NCBI RefSeq assembly: GCF_022811705.1
Contig: NZ_CP094528.1
Location: 3,844,001-3,908,000 of the forward strand
Source of the DNA: Agromyces larvae
GTDB lineage: Bacteria; Actinomycetota; Actinomycetes; Actinomycetales; Microbacteriaceae
DNA: 64,000 nt
Direction of reading: 5' to 3'
The translations under genes were made by a program, and so were the position numbers. The notes beneath the pieces were generated by a model. It had not been told where the DNA came from. It saw only the letters and a list, made by a program, of their open reading frames with translations, and ran no database searches. Below are positions 15,572-24,598 of the stretch, piece by piece. Each line of letters opens with the position of its first letter. Position 1 is the first letter of the stretch.

Positions 15572-16609
15572 ATGAAGAAGTCTCGTGCACTCCTCGGTTC
15601 GATCGCGGCCGTCGGCGTCGCAGCGCTCGCCCTCACCGGGTGCGCCGGCGCGACCGGATCCGACGCCTCCGGCGGCTCCGGAGATGAGGGCGGCCTCACG
15701 CCCGTGACGCTGATGCTCAACTGGTACCCGTACGGCGAGCACGCCCCGTTCTACTACGGCGTCGAGGAGGGCATCTTCGCCGACCACGGCATCGACCTGA
15801 CCATCCAGGCCGGCCAGGGGTCGACGAAGACCGCTCAGGCCGTGGGTCAGGGCCAGGTCGACTTCGGCTGGGCCGACACGCCCGCGGTGCTCGCCAACAT
15901 CGACAAGGGCGTCGCGATCAAGAGCGTCGGCGTGTTCCTGCAGACCACCCCGTCGGCGGTGCAGGTCTTCGCCGACTCGGGCATCGAGGAGCCGGCCGAC
16001 CTGAAGGGCAAGACGATCGCCGTCTCGGCGGGCGACGCGCCCACCACGACGTTCCCGATGTTCCTCGACGCGGTCGGGCTGAGCCCCGACGACGTCACCC
16101 AGCAGAACCTCGACGCCGCCGGCAAGATCGCCGCGATGCTCTCGGGGCAGGTCGACGGTCTGATCGGCTTCGCGCACGACCAGGGGCCGACCATCGCGGC
16201 CAAGAGCGGCAAGGAGGTGCGCTACCTGCGCTACTCCGACGCCGGCCTCAGCTTCTTCAGCAACGGGCTCGTGGCCTCCGACTCGACGATCGCGGACGAC
16301 CCCGAGCTCGTGAAGGCGCTGGTCGCCGCGACCTCCGAGGCGTTCGCCGCGGCAGCCGAGCATCCCGAGGACGCCGTGAAGGCGATGGACGGCAAGGACC
16401 CGCAGATGCCCGAGTCCGCCGTGCTGCTCGACCAGTGGCAGGAGACCATCAAGCTGCTGAGCACCGACGCCACCGAGGGTTCCGCGCCCGGCGTCAACGC
16501 CACCGAGGACTGGGAGGCGACCCTCGAGGTGCTCGCCGAGGCCGGTCTGATCTCGGGCGACGGCACCGTCGACACGTACTTCGACGCCTCGTTCGCCCCG
16601 ACCGAGTAG
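15572..16609 (+). CDS. ABC transporter substrate-binding lipoprotein, NMT1/THI5-like
   Basis: A 345-residue lipoprotein: Lys-rich n-region, hydrophobic core, and the lipobox L-T-G-C with Cys at residue 24, followed by a Gly/Ser linker. The mature domain begins T-L-M-L-N-W-Y-P-Y-G-E-H-A-P, the hallmark of NMT1/THI5/SsuA-type binders (TLxLxWxPNxxHxGxY). It would capture the ligand outside the membrane and deliver it to the flanking permease. The context favours a thiamin-pyrimidine or nitrile/aromatic-sulfonate type ligand; not resolved. Confidence 0.9.
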   Translation: MKKSRALLGSIAAVGVAALALTGCAGATGSDASGGSGDEGGLTPVTLMLNWYPYGEHAPFYYGVEEGIFADHGIDLTIQAGQGSTKTAQAVGQGQVDFGWADTPAVLANIDKGVAIKSVGVFLQTTPSAVQVFADSGIEEPADLKGKTIAVSAGDAPTTTFPMFLDAVGLSPDDVTQQNLDAAGKIAAMLSGQVDGLIGFAHDQGPTIAAKSGKEVRYLRYSDAGLSFFSNGLVASDSTIADDPELVKALVAATSEAFAAAAEHPEDAVKAMDGKDPQMPESAVLLDQWQETIKLLSTDATEGSAPGVNATEDWEATLEVLAEAGLISGDGTVDTYFDASFAPTE

Positions 16610-16619
16610 GAGCACCGAC

Positions 16620-17441
16620 ATGCAGCAGGACACGCAGACGACGGCCGAGCGGATGCCTCGGGCCGACGCCGACACCATCCTGTCGATCCGCGACGTGTCG
16701 ATCACGTTCGAGTCGAAGCGCGGTCGCGTCACGGCGCTCGAGGGCGCCGACCTCGAGGTCGAGCGCGGCGAGTTCATCACCATCGCCGGCCCGTCGGGCT
16801 GCGGCAAGTCGACGCTCCTGAAGGCGGTCGCCGGGCTCACCACGCCGAGCGGCGGGTCGATCCGCCTGCACGGCGAGGAGGTGCGCGGGCCGCGCCAGGA
16901 CATCGGCTTCGTGTTCCAGCGCGCGGCGCTGCTGGAGTGGCGCAACGTGCGGGGCAACATCCTGCTGCAGGCCGAGATGCGCGGTATGGACATGAAGGCG
17001 GCCCGCATCCGGGCCGATGAGCTCATCGAGATGACGGGGCTCACCGGGTTCGAGAAGGCGCTGCCGCACGAGCTCTCGGGCGGCATGCAGCAGCGCGTCG
17101 CGCTGTGCCGCGCGCTGCTGCACGAACCGCGCGTGCTGCTCATGGACGAGCCGTTCGGCGCCCTCGACGCGCTGACCCGCGAACGGATGAACGTCGAGCT
17201 CAACCGCATCTGGGCGCACACCGGCACGACTGTGCTGCTGGTCACGCACTCGGTGGCCGAGGCGGTGTACCTCGCGAGCCGGGTGGTCGTGATGAGCCCG
17301 CGCCCCGGCCGCATCCTCGAGGAGCACCGCGTCGACCTGCCCGCCGAGCGCGGCTACGCCGAGGTGCTCGAGACCGACGAGTTCCACCGGGTCTCGAGCC
17401 GGGTGCGCGAACTGCTCGGGTCGCCCGCCGACGCCGACTGA
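16620..17441 (+). CDS. ABC transporter ATP-binding protein
   Basis: A 273-residue ATPase of the nitrate/sulfonate/taurine importer class. Walker A is G-P-S-G-C-G-K-S-T (residues ~60-68), the Q loop F-V-F-Q-R, signature L-S-G-G-M-Q-Q-R, Walker B L-L-M-D-E-P-F-G-A-L-D and the H-loop V-T-H-S. ATG start 10 nt after the binding-protein stop; its GGAG ribosome binding site overlaps that stop. Last gene of the importer operon, followed by a hairpin terminator. Confidence 0.93.
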   Translation: MQQDTQTTAERMPRADADTILSIRDVSITFESKRGRVTALEGADLEVERGEFITIAGPSGCGKSTLLKAVAGLTTPSGGSIRLHGEEVRGPRQDIGFVFQRAALLEWRNVRGNILLQAEMRGMDMKAARIRADELIEMTGLTGFEKALPHELSGGMQQRVALCRALLHEPRVLLMDEPFGALDALTRERMNVELNRIWAHTGTTVLLVTHSVAEAVYLASRVVVMSPRPGRILEEHRVDLPAERGYAEVLETDEFHRVSSRVRELLGSPADAD

Positions 17442-17452
17442 GCGGCCACGTC

Positions 17453-17490
17453 CCGCGGGGTCGAGCGTCCGATGGCGCTCGGCCCCGCGG
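17453..17490 (+). terminator. hairpin terminator after the ABC operon
   Basis: 15-bp stem (17453..17467 with 17476..17490, one G-U pair) and an 8-nt loop. No U-tract follows, as is common in GC-rich actinobacteria. The 357-bp gap up to the menC-like gene otherwise holds only a small candidate gene. Confidence 0.65.
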
Positions 17491-17558
17491 TCGTGCAGAC
17501 GGCGCCGGATGCCGCAAGCCCCTGCCGGAGCGGCGGTGCTCGTCGTACCGTCATCCGC

Positions 17559-17693
17559 ATGAACGACAGACGAGACCACGACGACGGCGAGCGGCCGCGC
17601 GGCGAGGACATCGAACTGCCCGAGGAGCAGCAGGTCGACGGCGAGACCGTCGAGGCCGACACCGCCTCGGGCGGTGCACCCGATCCCGCCTGA
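17559..17693 (+). CDS. small acidic hypothetical protein
   Basis: A 44-residue frame starting ATG 17559, rich in Asp/Glu (for example D-D-G-E-R-P-R-G-E-D-I-E-L-P-E-E) with no hydrophobic segment or known domain. It fills the gap between the ABC operon terminator and the menC-like gene. No clear ribosome binding site is visible, so translation is uncertain. I do not recognise a family. Confidence 0.35.
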   Translation: MNDRRDHDDGERPRGEDIELPEEQQVDGETVEADTASGGAPDPA

Positions 17694-17798
17694 ACCGGCG
17701 CGGTGCCGTATCGTCGGCTTCGATCGGGAGCGCGACTGCGTCGTGCGCGCCGATCGTGCAGATCGCGCCGACGGCGCCGACGACGGAGGAGCACGCCG

Positions 17799-18908
17799 AT
17801 GAGGCTTGAGGGCTTCGAACTGCGACGGGTGGGCATGCCGCTGGTGGGCCCGTTCCGCACCTCGTTCGGCACGCAGACCGAACGTGACATCCTGCTGGTG
17901 CGCGCGGTCACCGACGAGGGCTCGGGCTGGGGCGAGTGCGTCGCGCTGCCCGACCCCGCCTACTCGCCCGAGTACATCGACGGCGCGCAGGACGTGATGC
18001 GGCGGTTCCTGATTCCGACCCTCTTCGCGGCGGGCATCGCCGACGCGTACGCCGTCGGTGAGGCGCTGCATCCGTTCAAGGGCCATCGCATGGCCAAGGC
18101 CGCGCTCGAGATGGCGGTGCTGGACGCCGAGTTGCGCGCCGAGGGCCGCTCGTTCGCGCGCGAGCTGGGCGGCGTGCACGCGTCGGTGCCGGCTGGGGTG
18201 TCGGTCGGCATCATGGACTCGATTCCGCAGCTGCTCGACACGGTCGGCGGATACCTCGACGCCGGGTATGTGCGCATCAAGCTGAAGATCGAACCCGGGT
18301 GGGACCTCGAGCCGGTGCGCGCCGTGCGCGAGCGGTTCGGCGACGATGTGCCGCTGCAGGTCGACGCGAACACCGCGTACACCCTGCGGGATGCCCGGCA
18401 TCTGGCCCGGCTCGACGCGTTCGACCTGCTGCTCATCGAGCAGCCGCTCGAGGAGGAGGACGTGCTCGGCCACGCCGAACTGGCGAAACTCGTGCAGACG
18501 CCGATCTGCCTCGACGAGTCGATCACCTCGGCGCAGTCGGCGGCCGCGGCGATCCGGCTCGGTGCCACGAGCGTGATCAACGTCAAGCCCGGCCGCGTCG
18601 GCGGGTACCTCGAGGCGCGGCGCATCCACGACCTCGCCGCGGCCAACGGCGTGCCGGTCTGGTGCGGCGGCATGATCGAGTCGGGCATCGGCCGGGCGGC
18701 GAACGTCGCGCTGGCGTCGCTGCCGGGGTTCACGCTGCCGGGCGACATCTCGGCCAGCGACCGGTTCTACCGCACCGACCTGACGCCGCCGTTCGTGATG
18801 GTCGACGGCCGCATCGACGTGCCGACGGGTCCGGGCCTCGGGGTCGAGCCGATTCCCGAACTGCTCGACGAGCTGACGACGGCGACCGAGTGGATCGCCG
18901 CGCCCTGA
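17799..18908 (+). CDS. menC: o-succinylbenzoate synthase / N-acylamino acid racemase family enolase
   Basis: A 369-residue enolase-superfamily enzyme. The catalytic KxK is in I-K-L-K-I-E-P (residues ~160-166); metal ligands are D in V-D-A-N, E in I-E-Q-P and D in C-L-D-E-S; the second acid/base Lys is in N-V-K-P-G-R-V-G-G. The C-terminal W-C-G-G-M-I-E-S-G-I-G-R-A and G-D-I-S-A-S-D-R segments are typical of the MenC class 2/NAAAR group. No other menaquinone genes are adjacent, so racemase activity is as plausible as menaquinone synthesis. ATG with a strong GGAGGA site. Confidence 0.85.
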   Translation: MRLEGFELRRVGMPLVGPFRTSFGTQTERDILLVRAVTDEGSGWGECVALPDPAYSPEYIDGAQDVMRRFLIPTLFAAGIADAYAVGEALHPFKGHRMAKAALEMAVLDAELRAEGRSFARELGGVHASVPAGVSVGIMDSIPQLLDTVGGYLDAGYVRIKLKIEPGWDLEPVRAVRERFGDDVPLQVDANTAYTLRDARHLARLDAFDLLLIEQPLEEEDVLGHAELAKLVQTPICLDESITSAQSAAAAIRLGATSVINVKPGRVGGYLEARRIHDLAAANGVPVWCGGMIESGIGRAANVALASLPGFTLPGDISASDRFYRTDLTPPFVMVDGRIDVPTGPGLGVEPIPELLDELTTATEWIAAP

Positions 18909-18942
18909 CTGCGGCCGCCGCCGCGCCCTGACTGCCGCCGCC

Positions 18943-19001
18943 GCGCCACTTCGGCGGCTTCCGCGCCACCCGGACTGGCGCGCCGGACGCCGAACTGGCG
19001 C
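18943..19001. repeat. 59-nt nested inverted repeat, copy 4
   Basis: Outer arms GCGCCACTTCG and CGAACTGGCGC, inner arms CGCGCCAC and CTGGCGCG around CCGGA; exactly 59 nt as in the other three copies. It lies between the convergent menC-like and MFS genes. Confidence 0.8.
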
Positions 19002-19128
19002 AGCGAGCGGCCCGCGGGCGCGGGCTCGGCGCGCGCGACCACCTGCCGACGGCGCCGCTCGCGTGCGGCGGGGTCGGTCGACGACGAACGCGGGCTCGTA
19101 CGCCACGCACTCGGGCTGTTCGAGCAGC

Positions 19129-20538
19129 TCAGGAGGGGCGGTCGGCGTTCTGCGCCTCGAGGGCGGCGGCGCTGCCGGCCTGCTCCTCGGGGCGGCGGAT
19201 CCAGATCCACGAGACGATGCCGCCGGCGGCCATCAGCGCCGCCGTCACGATCGCGGCGCGGTGGAACCCGTTCAGGTCGAGCTGCCCGCCGACGATCGCG
19301 GCGAGCATCGCGATCACGATGAGGCCGGCGACGCGGGCGACGGCGTTGTTCACGGCCGACGCGATGCCCGACCGGGCAGGGTCGATCGCGCCGAGGATGG
19401 CGCTGGTCAGCGGCGTGACGGTGAGGGTCAGGCCGCTGCCGAACACGACGACGCTCGGCAGCACCTGCCACCAGTACGAGAAGTCCTCGGACACGGTGAG
19501 CAGCAGCAGGGCGCCGACCGCCATGATGATCGGCCCGATCGTCATGAACCGCCGCGGCCCGAGCTTGCCCGACCAGCTGCCGACCCGCGAGCTGAAGCCG
19601 ATCATGATGAGCGTCGACGGCAGCGTCGCGAGCCCGGCGAGGGTCGCCGTGAGCCCGGCGCCCTGCTGCAGGTAGACCCCGAGCACGAATCCGTTCAGCG
19701 AGAGCGCGGCGTAGACGAACAGCGTCGCGATGTTGCCGCTCCAGAAGTTGCGGATCTTGAACAGCGCCAGCGGCATCAGCGGCTGCGGCGCGAAGCGCTG
19801 GCGCACGATGAACCCCGCGAACGCGGCGACCCCGATCGCGAGCGGTAGGAAGATCGCGGGCGAGCCCCAGCCGAGGTTCGGCTGCTCGATGAGGGCGAAC
19901 ACGATGCCGCCGAGCCCCACCGTGCAGAGCGCGGCGCCGAGCCAGTCGATGCGGGCGCCGGCGCGCCGCTCGTCGCGGTGCCCGAGCCGCACGAGCAACC
20001 AGAGCGTCACCGCGATCGGCAGGACGTTGATGAGGAACACCAGCCGCCACGTGGCGAAGTCCACGAACAGCCCACCGATGAGGGGCCCCGCCACCATCGC
20101 GGCGGTGGTGAGCGCGGTCCAGATGCCGATGGCGCGCGCCTGCGCCTCGTCGCGGAAGTTCGCCGTGATGATCGCGAGCGAGCTCGGCACGAGCAGCGCA
20201 CCCGCGATGCCCTGCAGGGCCCGCGCGACGATGAGGAACTCGGGCGAGGGCGCGGCCGCCACCGCGATCGAGGTGAGGCCGAAGCCGATGAGGCCGACGC
20301 GCATGATCAGCCAGCGCCCGTACACGTCGCTCGCCGACCCGGCGACCAGGATCAGCGAGCCGAGCGTGATGAGGTACGCGTCGACGGTCCACTGCTGGGT
20401 GGTGAGCCCGCCGCCGAGCTCGCGGGTGATGGCGGGCAGCGCGACGGTCACGACGGTGCCGTCGAGGAACGCGACGAACGACGCGAGCACGGCGATCGCG
20501 AGCACGAGTCGCTGGTCGCGGGACATGGTCGCGGCCAT
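19129..20538 (-). CDS. MFS transporter, DHA2 family
   Basis: A 469-residue 14-helix-type major facilitator. F-V-A-F-L-D-G-T-V-V-T-V-A-L-P is the DHA2 motif D1, G-S-A-S-D-V-Y-G-R-W the motif A region and A-G-P-L-I-G-G motif C of exporters. Start ATG 20538 is preferred because a TACCGT -10 lies 7 nt upstream; ATG 20526 is the alternative. It is divergent from the FAD monooxygenase, and the IclR-type operator lies in the shared intergenic region, so export or uptake of the aromatic substrate is a reasonable inference. Confidence 0.88.
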   Translation of the reverse strand: MAATMSRDQRLVLAIAVLASFVAFLDGTVVTVALPAITRELGGGLTTQQWTVDAYLITLGSLILVAGSASDVYGRWLIMRVGLIGFGLTSIAVAAAPSPEFLIVARALQGIAGALLVPSSLAIITANFRDEAQARAIGIWTALTTAAMVAGPLIGGLFVDFATWRLVFLINVLPIAVTLWLLVRLGHRDERRAGARIDWLGAALCTVGLGGIVFALIEQPNLGWGSPAIFLPLAIGVAAFAGFIVRQRFAPQPLMPLALFKIRNFWSGNIATLFVYAALSLNGFVLGVYLQQGAGLTATLAGLATLPSTLIMIGFSSRVGSWSGKLGPRRFMTIGPIIMAVGALLLLTVSEDFSYWWQVLPSVVVFGSGLTLTVTPLTSAILGAIDPARSGIASAVNNAVARVAGLIVIAMLAAIVGGQLDLNGFHRAAIVTAALMAAGGIVSWIWIRRPEEQAGSAAALEAQNADRPS

Positions 20539-20545
20539 GTGCCCC

Positions 20546-20551
20546 ACGGTA
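20546..20551 (-). promoter_or_regulatory. -10 element, leaderless promoter of the MFS gene
   Basis: TACCGT on the minus strand, 7 nt before ATG 20538. Confidence 0.45.
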
Positions 20552-20630
20552 GCCCGCGGCATCCGCTCCCGCTCGGTTGCCGTCGAGAACGGCACCGCCT
20601 ATGATCCGAATGCGCGATATGCGAATGCTG

Positions 20631-20647
20631 CGTTCGATTATCGAACG
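20631..20647. promoter_or_regulatory. IclR-type operator upstream of the monooxygenase
   Basis: CGTTCGAT-T-ATCGAACG, a perfect 17-bp palindrome 26 bp before the monooxygenase start. Nearly the same sequence (one arm changed) overlaps the promoter of the IclR gene at 23334..23350, so both are probably bound by that regulator. Confidence 0.75.
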
Positions 20648-20673
20648 AGATCACGATGGAGTGAGGAGATTCC

Positions 20674-22638
20674 GTGCAGTTCCACCACCACGGCTACGTG
20701 TCGGGCGACCCGCGGGTCGAACCCGCCGCGGGCATCGGGCTCGACCGGCCGACCGAGCTCCCCGACGAGGTCGACGTGCTGATCGTCGGGTCGGGCCCCG
20801 CGGGCATGATCGCGGCGGCGCAGCTCGCGCAGTTCCCCGACGTGTCGACCCGGCTCATCGAGCGCCGCGACGGCCGGCTGGTCATCGGCCAGGCCGACGG
20901 CATCCAGGCGCGCAGCGTCGAGACGTTCCAGGCGTTCGGCTTCGCCGAGCGCATCATCGCCGAGGCCTATCGCATCACCGAGATGGCCTTCTGGAAGCCC
21001 GACCCCGCCGACCCGTCGCGCATCGTGCGCACCGCGGTCGCGCCCGACGACCCCGCCGGCATCAGCGAGTTCCCGCACCTCATCGTGAACCAGGCGCGCG
21101 TGCTCGACCACTTCGCCGAGTTCGCCGCCAACTCGCCGGGCCGCATCACGCCCGACTACGGCTGGGAGTTCCTCGGGCTCGAGGTCGACCAGACCGCCGA
21201 GACCGCCGACCAGACCGCCGCCGAGACCGTCGCCGGCGAGGCATCCGTCCACCCCGTCGCCGTGCGCGTGCGGCGCACGGCCGGCGACGACGCCGGGCAG
21301 GAGCGCACCATCCGCGCCAAGTACGTCATCGGCGCCGACGGCGCGCGCAGCCGGGTGCGGGACGCGATCGGATGCCGCATGGCCGGCGACCGGTCCAACC
21401 ACGCGTGGGGCGTGATGGACGTGCTCGTCGTCACCGACTTCCCCGACATCCGCACGAAGTGCTCGATCCAGTCGGAGGCAGGCAACATCCTGCTCATCCC
21501 GCGCGAGGGCGGGCACCTCTTCCGCATGTACGTCGACCTCGGCGAGGTCGCGCCCGACGACGCCGGCGCGGTGCGCGCGACCACGATCGAGCAGATCATC
21601 GCGAAGGCGAACGCGATCATGCACCCGTACACGCTCGACGTGCGGCACGTCGCCTGGCACAGCGTGTACGAGGTCGGGCACCGGCTCACCGACCGGTTCG
21701 ACGACGTGCCCGCCGACGCGGTCGGCCGGCGCCACCCGCGCGTGTTCATCACCGGCGACGCCTGCCACACGCACAGCGCGAAGGCAGGGCAGGGCATGAA
21801 CGTCTCGATGCAGGACGGCTGGAACATCGCCTGGAAGCTCGGCCACGTGCTCGAGGGCCGGGCGCCCGCCGCGCTGCTCGAGACCTACTCGGCCGAGCGG
21901 CAGGTGGTCGCTGCGAACCTGATCGACTTCGACCGCACCTGGTCGAGCATGATGGCGCGCAAGCCCGAGGAATTCGACAGCCCCACCGAGCTCGAGGACT
22001 TCTACGTGCGCACCGCCGAGTTCCCCGCCGGATTCATGACCGAGTACGCGCCGTCGCTCATCGTCGGGCCCGCCGATCATCAGTCGCTCGCGACCGGGTA
22101 CCCGATCGGCAAGCGGTTCAAGTCGGCCCCGGTCGCGCGGGTCTGCGACGGCAACCCCGTGCAGCTCGGGCACCACGCCCGCGCCGACGGTCGCTGGCGC
22201 ATCTACGCGTTCGCCGACGCGGCCGGCGCCGGTGAGACCTCCGGCCCGGCGCTCCCGGCCTTCGCCGAGTGGCTGACGGCCTCGCCCGACTCGCCGCTCG
22301 CCGCGGTGCCCGACGGCGTCGCGCCGAACGACTGGTTCGACGTCAAGGTCGTGTACCGGCAGCCGCACGGCGAGGTCGACCTGGGCGCGGTGCCGCGGGT
22401 GTTCCTGCCGGCGACCGGGCCGTTCGGGCTCACCGACTACGAGCACGTCTACGCCGTCGATCCCGCCGACGACGTCTTCGCGGCGCGGGGCATCGATCGC
22501 GGCGGCGCCGTCGTCGTCGTGCGGCCCGACCAGTACGTGGCGCACGTGCTGCCGCTCACCGCCACCGACGAGCTCGGTGCGTTCTTCGCGCCGATCGTGC
22601 GGACGGAGCCGGCCGCCGTCAGCGCAGGTCGGCGGTGA
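20674..22638 (+). CDS. FAD-dependent aromatic monooxygenase, phenol 2-monooxygenase/3-hydroxybenzoate 4-monooxygenase type
   Basis: A 654-residue flavoprotein hydroxylase that would add one oxygen atom to a phenolic ring using NAD(P)H and O2. Residues ~33-50 carry the FAD-binding G-S-G-P-A-G; the DG motif is I-G-A-D-G-A-R-S-R-V-R; the second FAD motif is G-D-A-C-H-T-H-S-A-K-A-G-Q-G-M-N. The last ~190 residues form the thioredoxin-like dimerisation domain of the large phenol hydroxylases. GTG start with a GAGGAG site at 20663..20668. A palindromic operator lies upstream. The 3' end overlaps the convergent IclR gene by 20 bp. Confidence 0.9.
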   Translation: MQFHHHGYVSGDPRVEPAAGIGLDRPTELPDEVDVLIVGSGPAGMIAAAQLAQFPDVSTRLIERRDGRLVIGQADGIQARSVETFQAFGFAERIIAEAYRITEMAFWKPDPADPSRIVRTAVAPDDPAGISEFPHLIVNQARVLDHFAEFAANSPGRITPDYGWEFLGLEVDQTAETADQTAAETVAGEASVHPVAVRVRRTAGDDAGQERTIRAKYVIGADGARSRVRDAIGCRMAGDRSNHAWGVMDVLVVTDFPDIRTKCSIQSEAGNILLIPREGGHLFRMYVDLGEVAPDDAGAVRATTIEQIIAKANAIMHPYTLDVRHVAWHSVYEVGHRLTDRFDDVPADAVGRRHPRVFITGDACHTHSAKAGQGMNVSMQDGWNIAWKLGHVLEGRAPAALLETYSAERQVVAANLIDFDRTWSSMMARKPEEFDSPTELEDFYVRTAEFPAGFMTEYAPSLIVGPADHQSLATGYPIGKRFKSAPVARVCDGNPVQLGHHARADGRWRIYAFADAAGAGETSGPALPAFAEWLTASPDSPLAAVPDGVAPNDWFDVKVVYRQPHGEVDLGAVPRVFLPATGPFGLTDYEHVYAVDPADDVFAARGIDRGGAVVVVRPDQYVAHVLPLTATDELGAFFAPIVRTEPAAVSAGRR

Positions 22639-23332
22639 TCTCGGCGGCGGCCTGCCGGAGTCGCGCTCCGATCGGGGCGGGGTCGCGGTCGCTGGCGACG
22701 TAGACCACCGCGATGGCCGCGACCGGGTGCCCGGGCGCGGACACCGGCGACGCGACCGCGGCGAGCCCGGGGATCACCTCGTCGTGACTGGTCGCGTACC
22801 CGCGTGCGAGCGCCTCGGCGGCCTCGTCGCGCGGGTGCTCGTCGGGCAGCGCGCGCCACTGCGCCTCGGTCAGCACGGACTGGATCGCGATGCCCGGCGC
22901 ACCGGTCGCGAGCGGATGCCTCGTGCCGGGTCGTTGCGCGACCGTGCCGTGCGCGTGCGTCGGCTCGACCGTGACGAGGGTGACGACGTCGTGGCGGTCG
23001 AGCACGACGAGGAACGCGGTCATGCCGAGCTCGTTCGCGACCGCGGTGAGCTGGGGGAGTGCCGCCGACTGGAGGTCGCGCGAGACCGAACGGGCGAGGG
23101 TCGCCATGCGGGGGCCGAGCTGCACCGAGCCGGACGCATCGCGCACCACCAGTCCGTGCTCCTCGAGGGTGCGCAGGATCCGGTACGTGATCGAGCGGTG
23201 CAGGCCCAGGCCGGTCGCGATCGCGGGGATCGGCATCGGTTCGCCCGTGTCGGCGAGCAGTTCGAGCATTCGGATGCCGCGTGACAGCGTCTGCAGCGGC
23301 GGTGCGGCGGGCAGCGGAGCATCCGTGGTCAT
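22619..23332 (-). CDS. IclR family transcriptional regulator
   Basis: A 237-residue regulator. The N-terminal winged HTH (residues ~12-75) reads L-S-R-G-I-R-M-L-E-L-L-A-D, then I-A-T-G-L-G-L-H-R-S-I-T-Y-R-I-L-R-T-L. The C-terminal IclR effector domain (~85-237) ends with V-A-A-I-A-V-V-Y. Start ATG 23332: a perfect TATAAT -10 lies 7 nt upstream (leaderless) inside a palindrome matching the one before the monooxygenase. Autoregulation plus control of the aromatic hydroxylase and MFS pump is the straightforward model. Confidence 0.9.
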   Translation of the reverse strand: MTTDAPLPAAPPLQTLSRGIRMLELLADTGEPMPIPAIATGLGLHRSITYRILRTLEEHGLVVRDASGSVQLGPRMATLARSVSRDLQSAALPQLTAVANELGMTAFLVVLDRHDVVTLVTVEPTHAHGTVAQRPGTRHPLATGAPGIAIQSVLTEAQWRALPDEHPRDEAAEALARGYATSHDEVIPGLAAVASPVSAPGHPVAAIAVVYVASDRDPAPIGARLRQAAAEITADLR

Positions 23333-23333
23333 G

Positions 23334-23350
23334 CGTTCGATTATAGAACG
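23334..23350. promoter_or_regulatory. IclR operator overlapping its own -10
   Basis: CGTTCGAT-T-ATAGAACG differs from the perfect palindrome at 20631..20647 by one base. The minus-strand TATAAT -10 (23340..23345) lies within it, 7 nt from the IclR start codon. Binding would repress its own gene. Confidence 0.75.
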
Positions 23351-23377
23351 CCACGCAACCGTCCGCTGGGGGAGAAG

Positions 23378-24598
23378 CTACGCCTCCGCCTGCTTGCGCC
23401 GCGCCAGGAACCACGTGAACGCCAGCGCCACGATCGCGGTCGCGCACAGCAGCACGAGCCCGATCGTGTAGCTGTTCGCCTCGGCGTTGTACGTCGCCCC
23501 CATGACCAGCGGCGGGAAGTACCCGCCGAGGCCGCCGGCCGCGCCCACGATGCCGGTCACCGTGCCCACGCGTTCGGCGGGCGCCCGCTGGGCGACCCAG
23601 GTGAACACCGCGCCCGTGCCGAGCCCGAGGAACAGCGCCATGAGCACGAACGACAGGCCGGCGAGGAACTCGGGCGGCGGCTGCAGCGCGATCACGATCG
23701 CCATCACCGCGGCGCCCGCGAGCGAGACGCCGAGCACCTTGGCGGGCCCGATCTTGTCGCTCAGCCAGCCGCCGATCGGCCGCGCGACGACCGCCGCGAT
23801 CGCGAACCCCGCGGTGCGCGCGCCGGCGTCGGCGAGGTCGTACTCGTAGATCGCCTTGAGGTAGGTGGGCAGGTAGGTCGAGAACGCCACGAACCCGCCG
23901 AAGGTCACTGCGTAGAGGAACGCCATCTGCCAGGTGACGGCGAGCTTGCCGGCGGCGGCGAGCTTCGGCCAGACCTTGTCGCGGTTCGGCTTCCATGCGG
24001 GGGAGTCGCGCATCATGAACCACACCAGTGCGGCGACCACCAGCAGCACGACCGCGATGATCACGTGGGTCGCCTCGTAGCCGAACCACTGCACGAAGCG
24101 CGGTGTGAAGAACGACGACAGTGCGGTGCCGCCCATGCCGGCGCCGAACAGCCCGGTCGCGAAGCCGCGCCGCGAGGGTTCGTACCAGGCGTTCACGAAC
24201 GGGATGCCGACGGCGAACGTGGTGCCCGCGATGCCGAGGAGGAACCCGAACACGATGAGCAGCCAGTACGACCCGAGATCGCCGGCCCACATCACGAGCA
24301 GCACGGGCACGGCCGACACGGCGGTGAGCGTCGTGAACATGACCCGGCCGCCGAAGCGGTCGGTGAGCGCGCCGGTGAGGATCCGCCCCAGCGATCCGAC
24401 GATCACGGGGGTCGCGATGAGCATCGCCTGCTGCGTCGGGTCGAGACCGAGTTCCTCGGCGTAGTGCACCGCGAGCGGAGCGATCATGTTCCAGGCCCAG
24501 AACGTGATCGCGAACGACAGCAGGGCGAGCCCGAGGTTGAGCCCGCGGCCGGGCAGCGCCTCGGCTTTCGGTACGACGGTGGCGGATGCCTCGGTCAA
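23378..24598 (-). CDS. narK: nitrate/nitrite transporter, NNP-family MFS
   Basis: A 406-residue 12-helix transporter. The nitrate-signature-like glycine patches are F-G-A-G-M-G-G-T-A-L (helix 5) and V-G-A-A-G-G-L-G-G-Y-F-P-P (helix 11). It would import nitrate and/or export nitrite for the adjoining nitrate reductase. Start is TTG 24598, overlapping the narI stop (TTGA), so it is translationally coupled; no later start preserves the N-terminal helix as well. Last gene of the nar operon. Confidence 0.9.
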   Translation of the reverse strand: MTEASATVVPKAEALPGRGLNLGLALLSFAITFWAWNMIAPLAVHYAEELGLDPTQQAMLIATPVIVGSLGRILTGALTDRFGGRVMFTTLTAVSAVPVLLVMWAGDLGSYWLLIVFGFLLGIAGTTFAVGIPFVNAWYEPSRRGFATGLFGAGMGGTALSSFFTPRFVQWFGYEATHVIIAVVLLVVAALVWFMMRDSPAWKPNRDKVWPKLAAAGKLAVTWQMAFLYAVTFGGFVAFSTYLPTYLKAIYEYDLADAGARTAGFAIAAVVARPIGGWLSDKIGPAKVLGVSLAGAAVMAIVIALQPPPEFLAGLSFVLMALFLGLGTGAVFTWVAQRAPAERVGTVTGIVGAAGGLGGYFPPLVMGATYNAEANSYTIGLVLLCATAIVALAFTWFLARRKQAEA

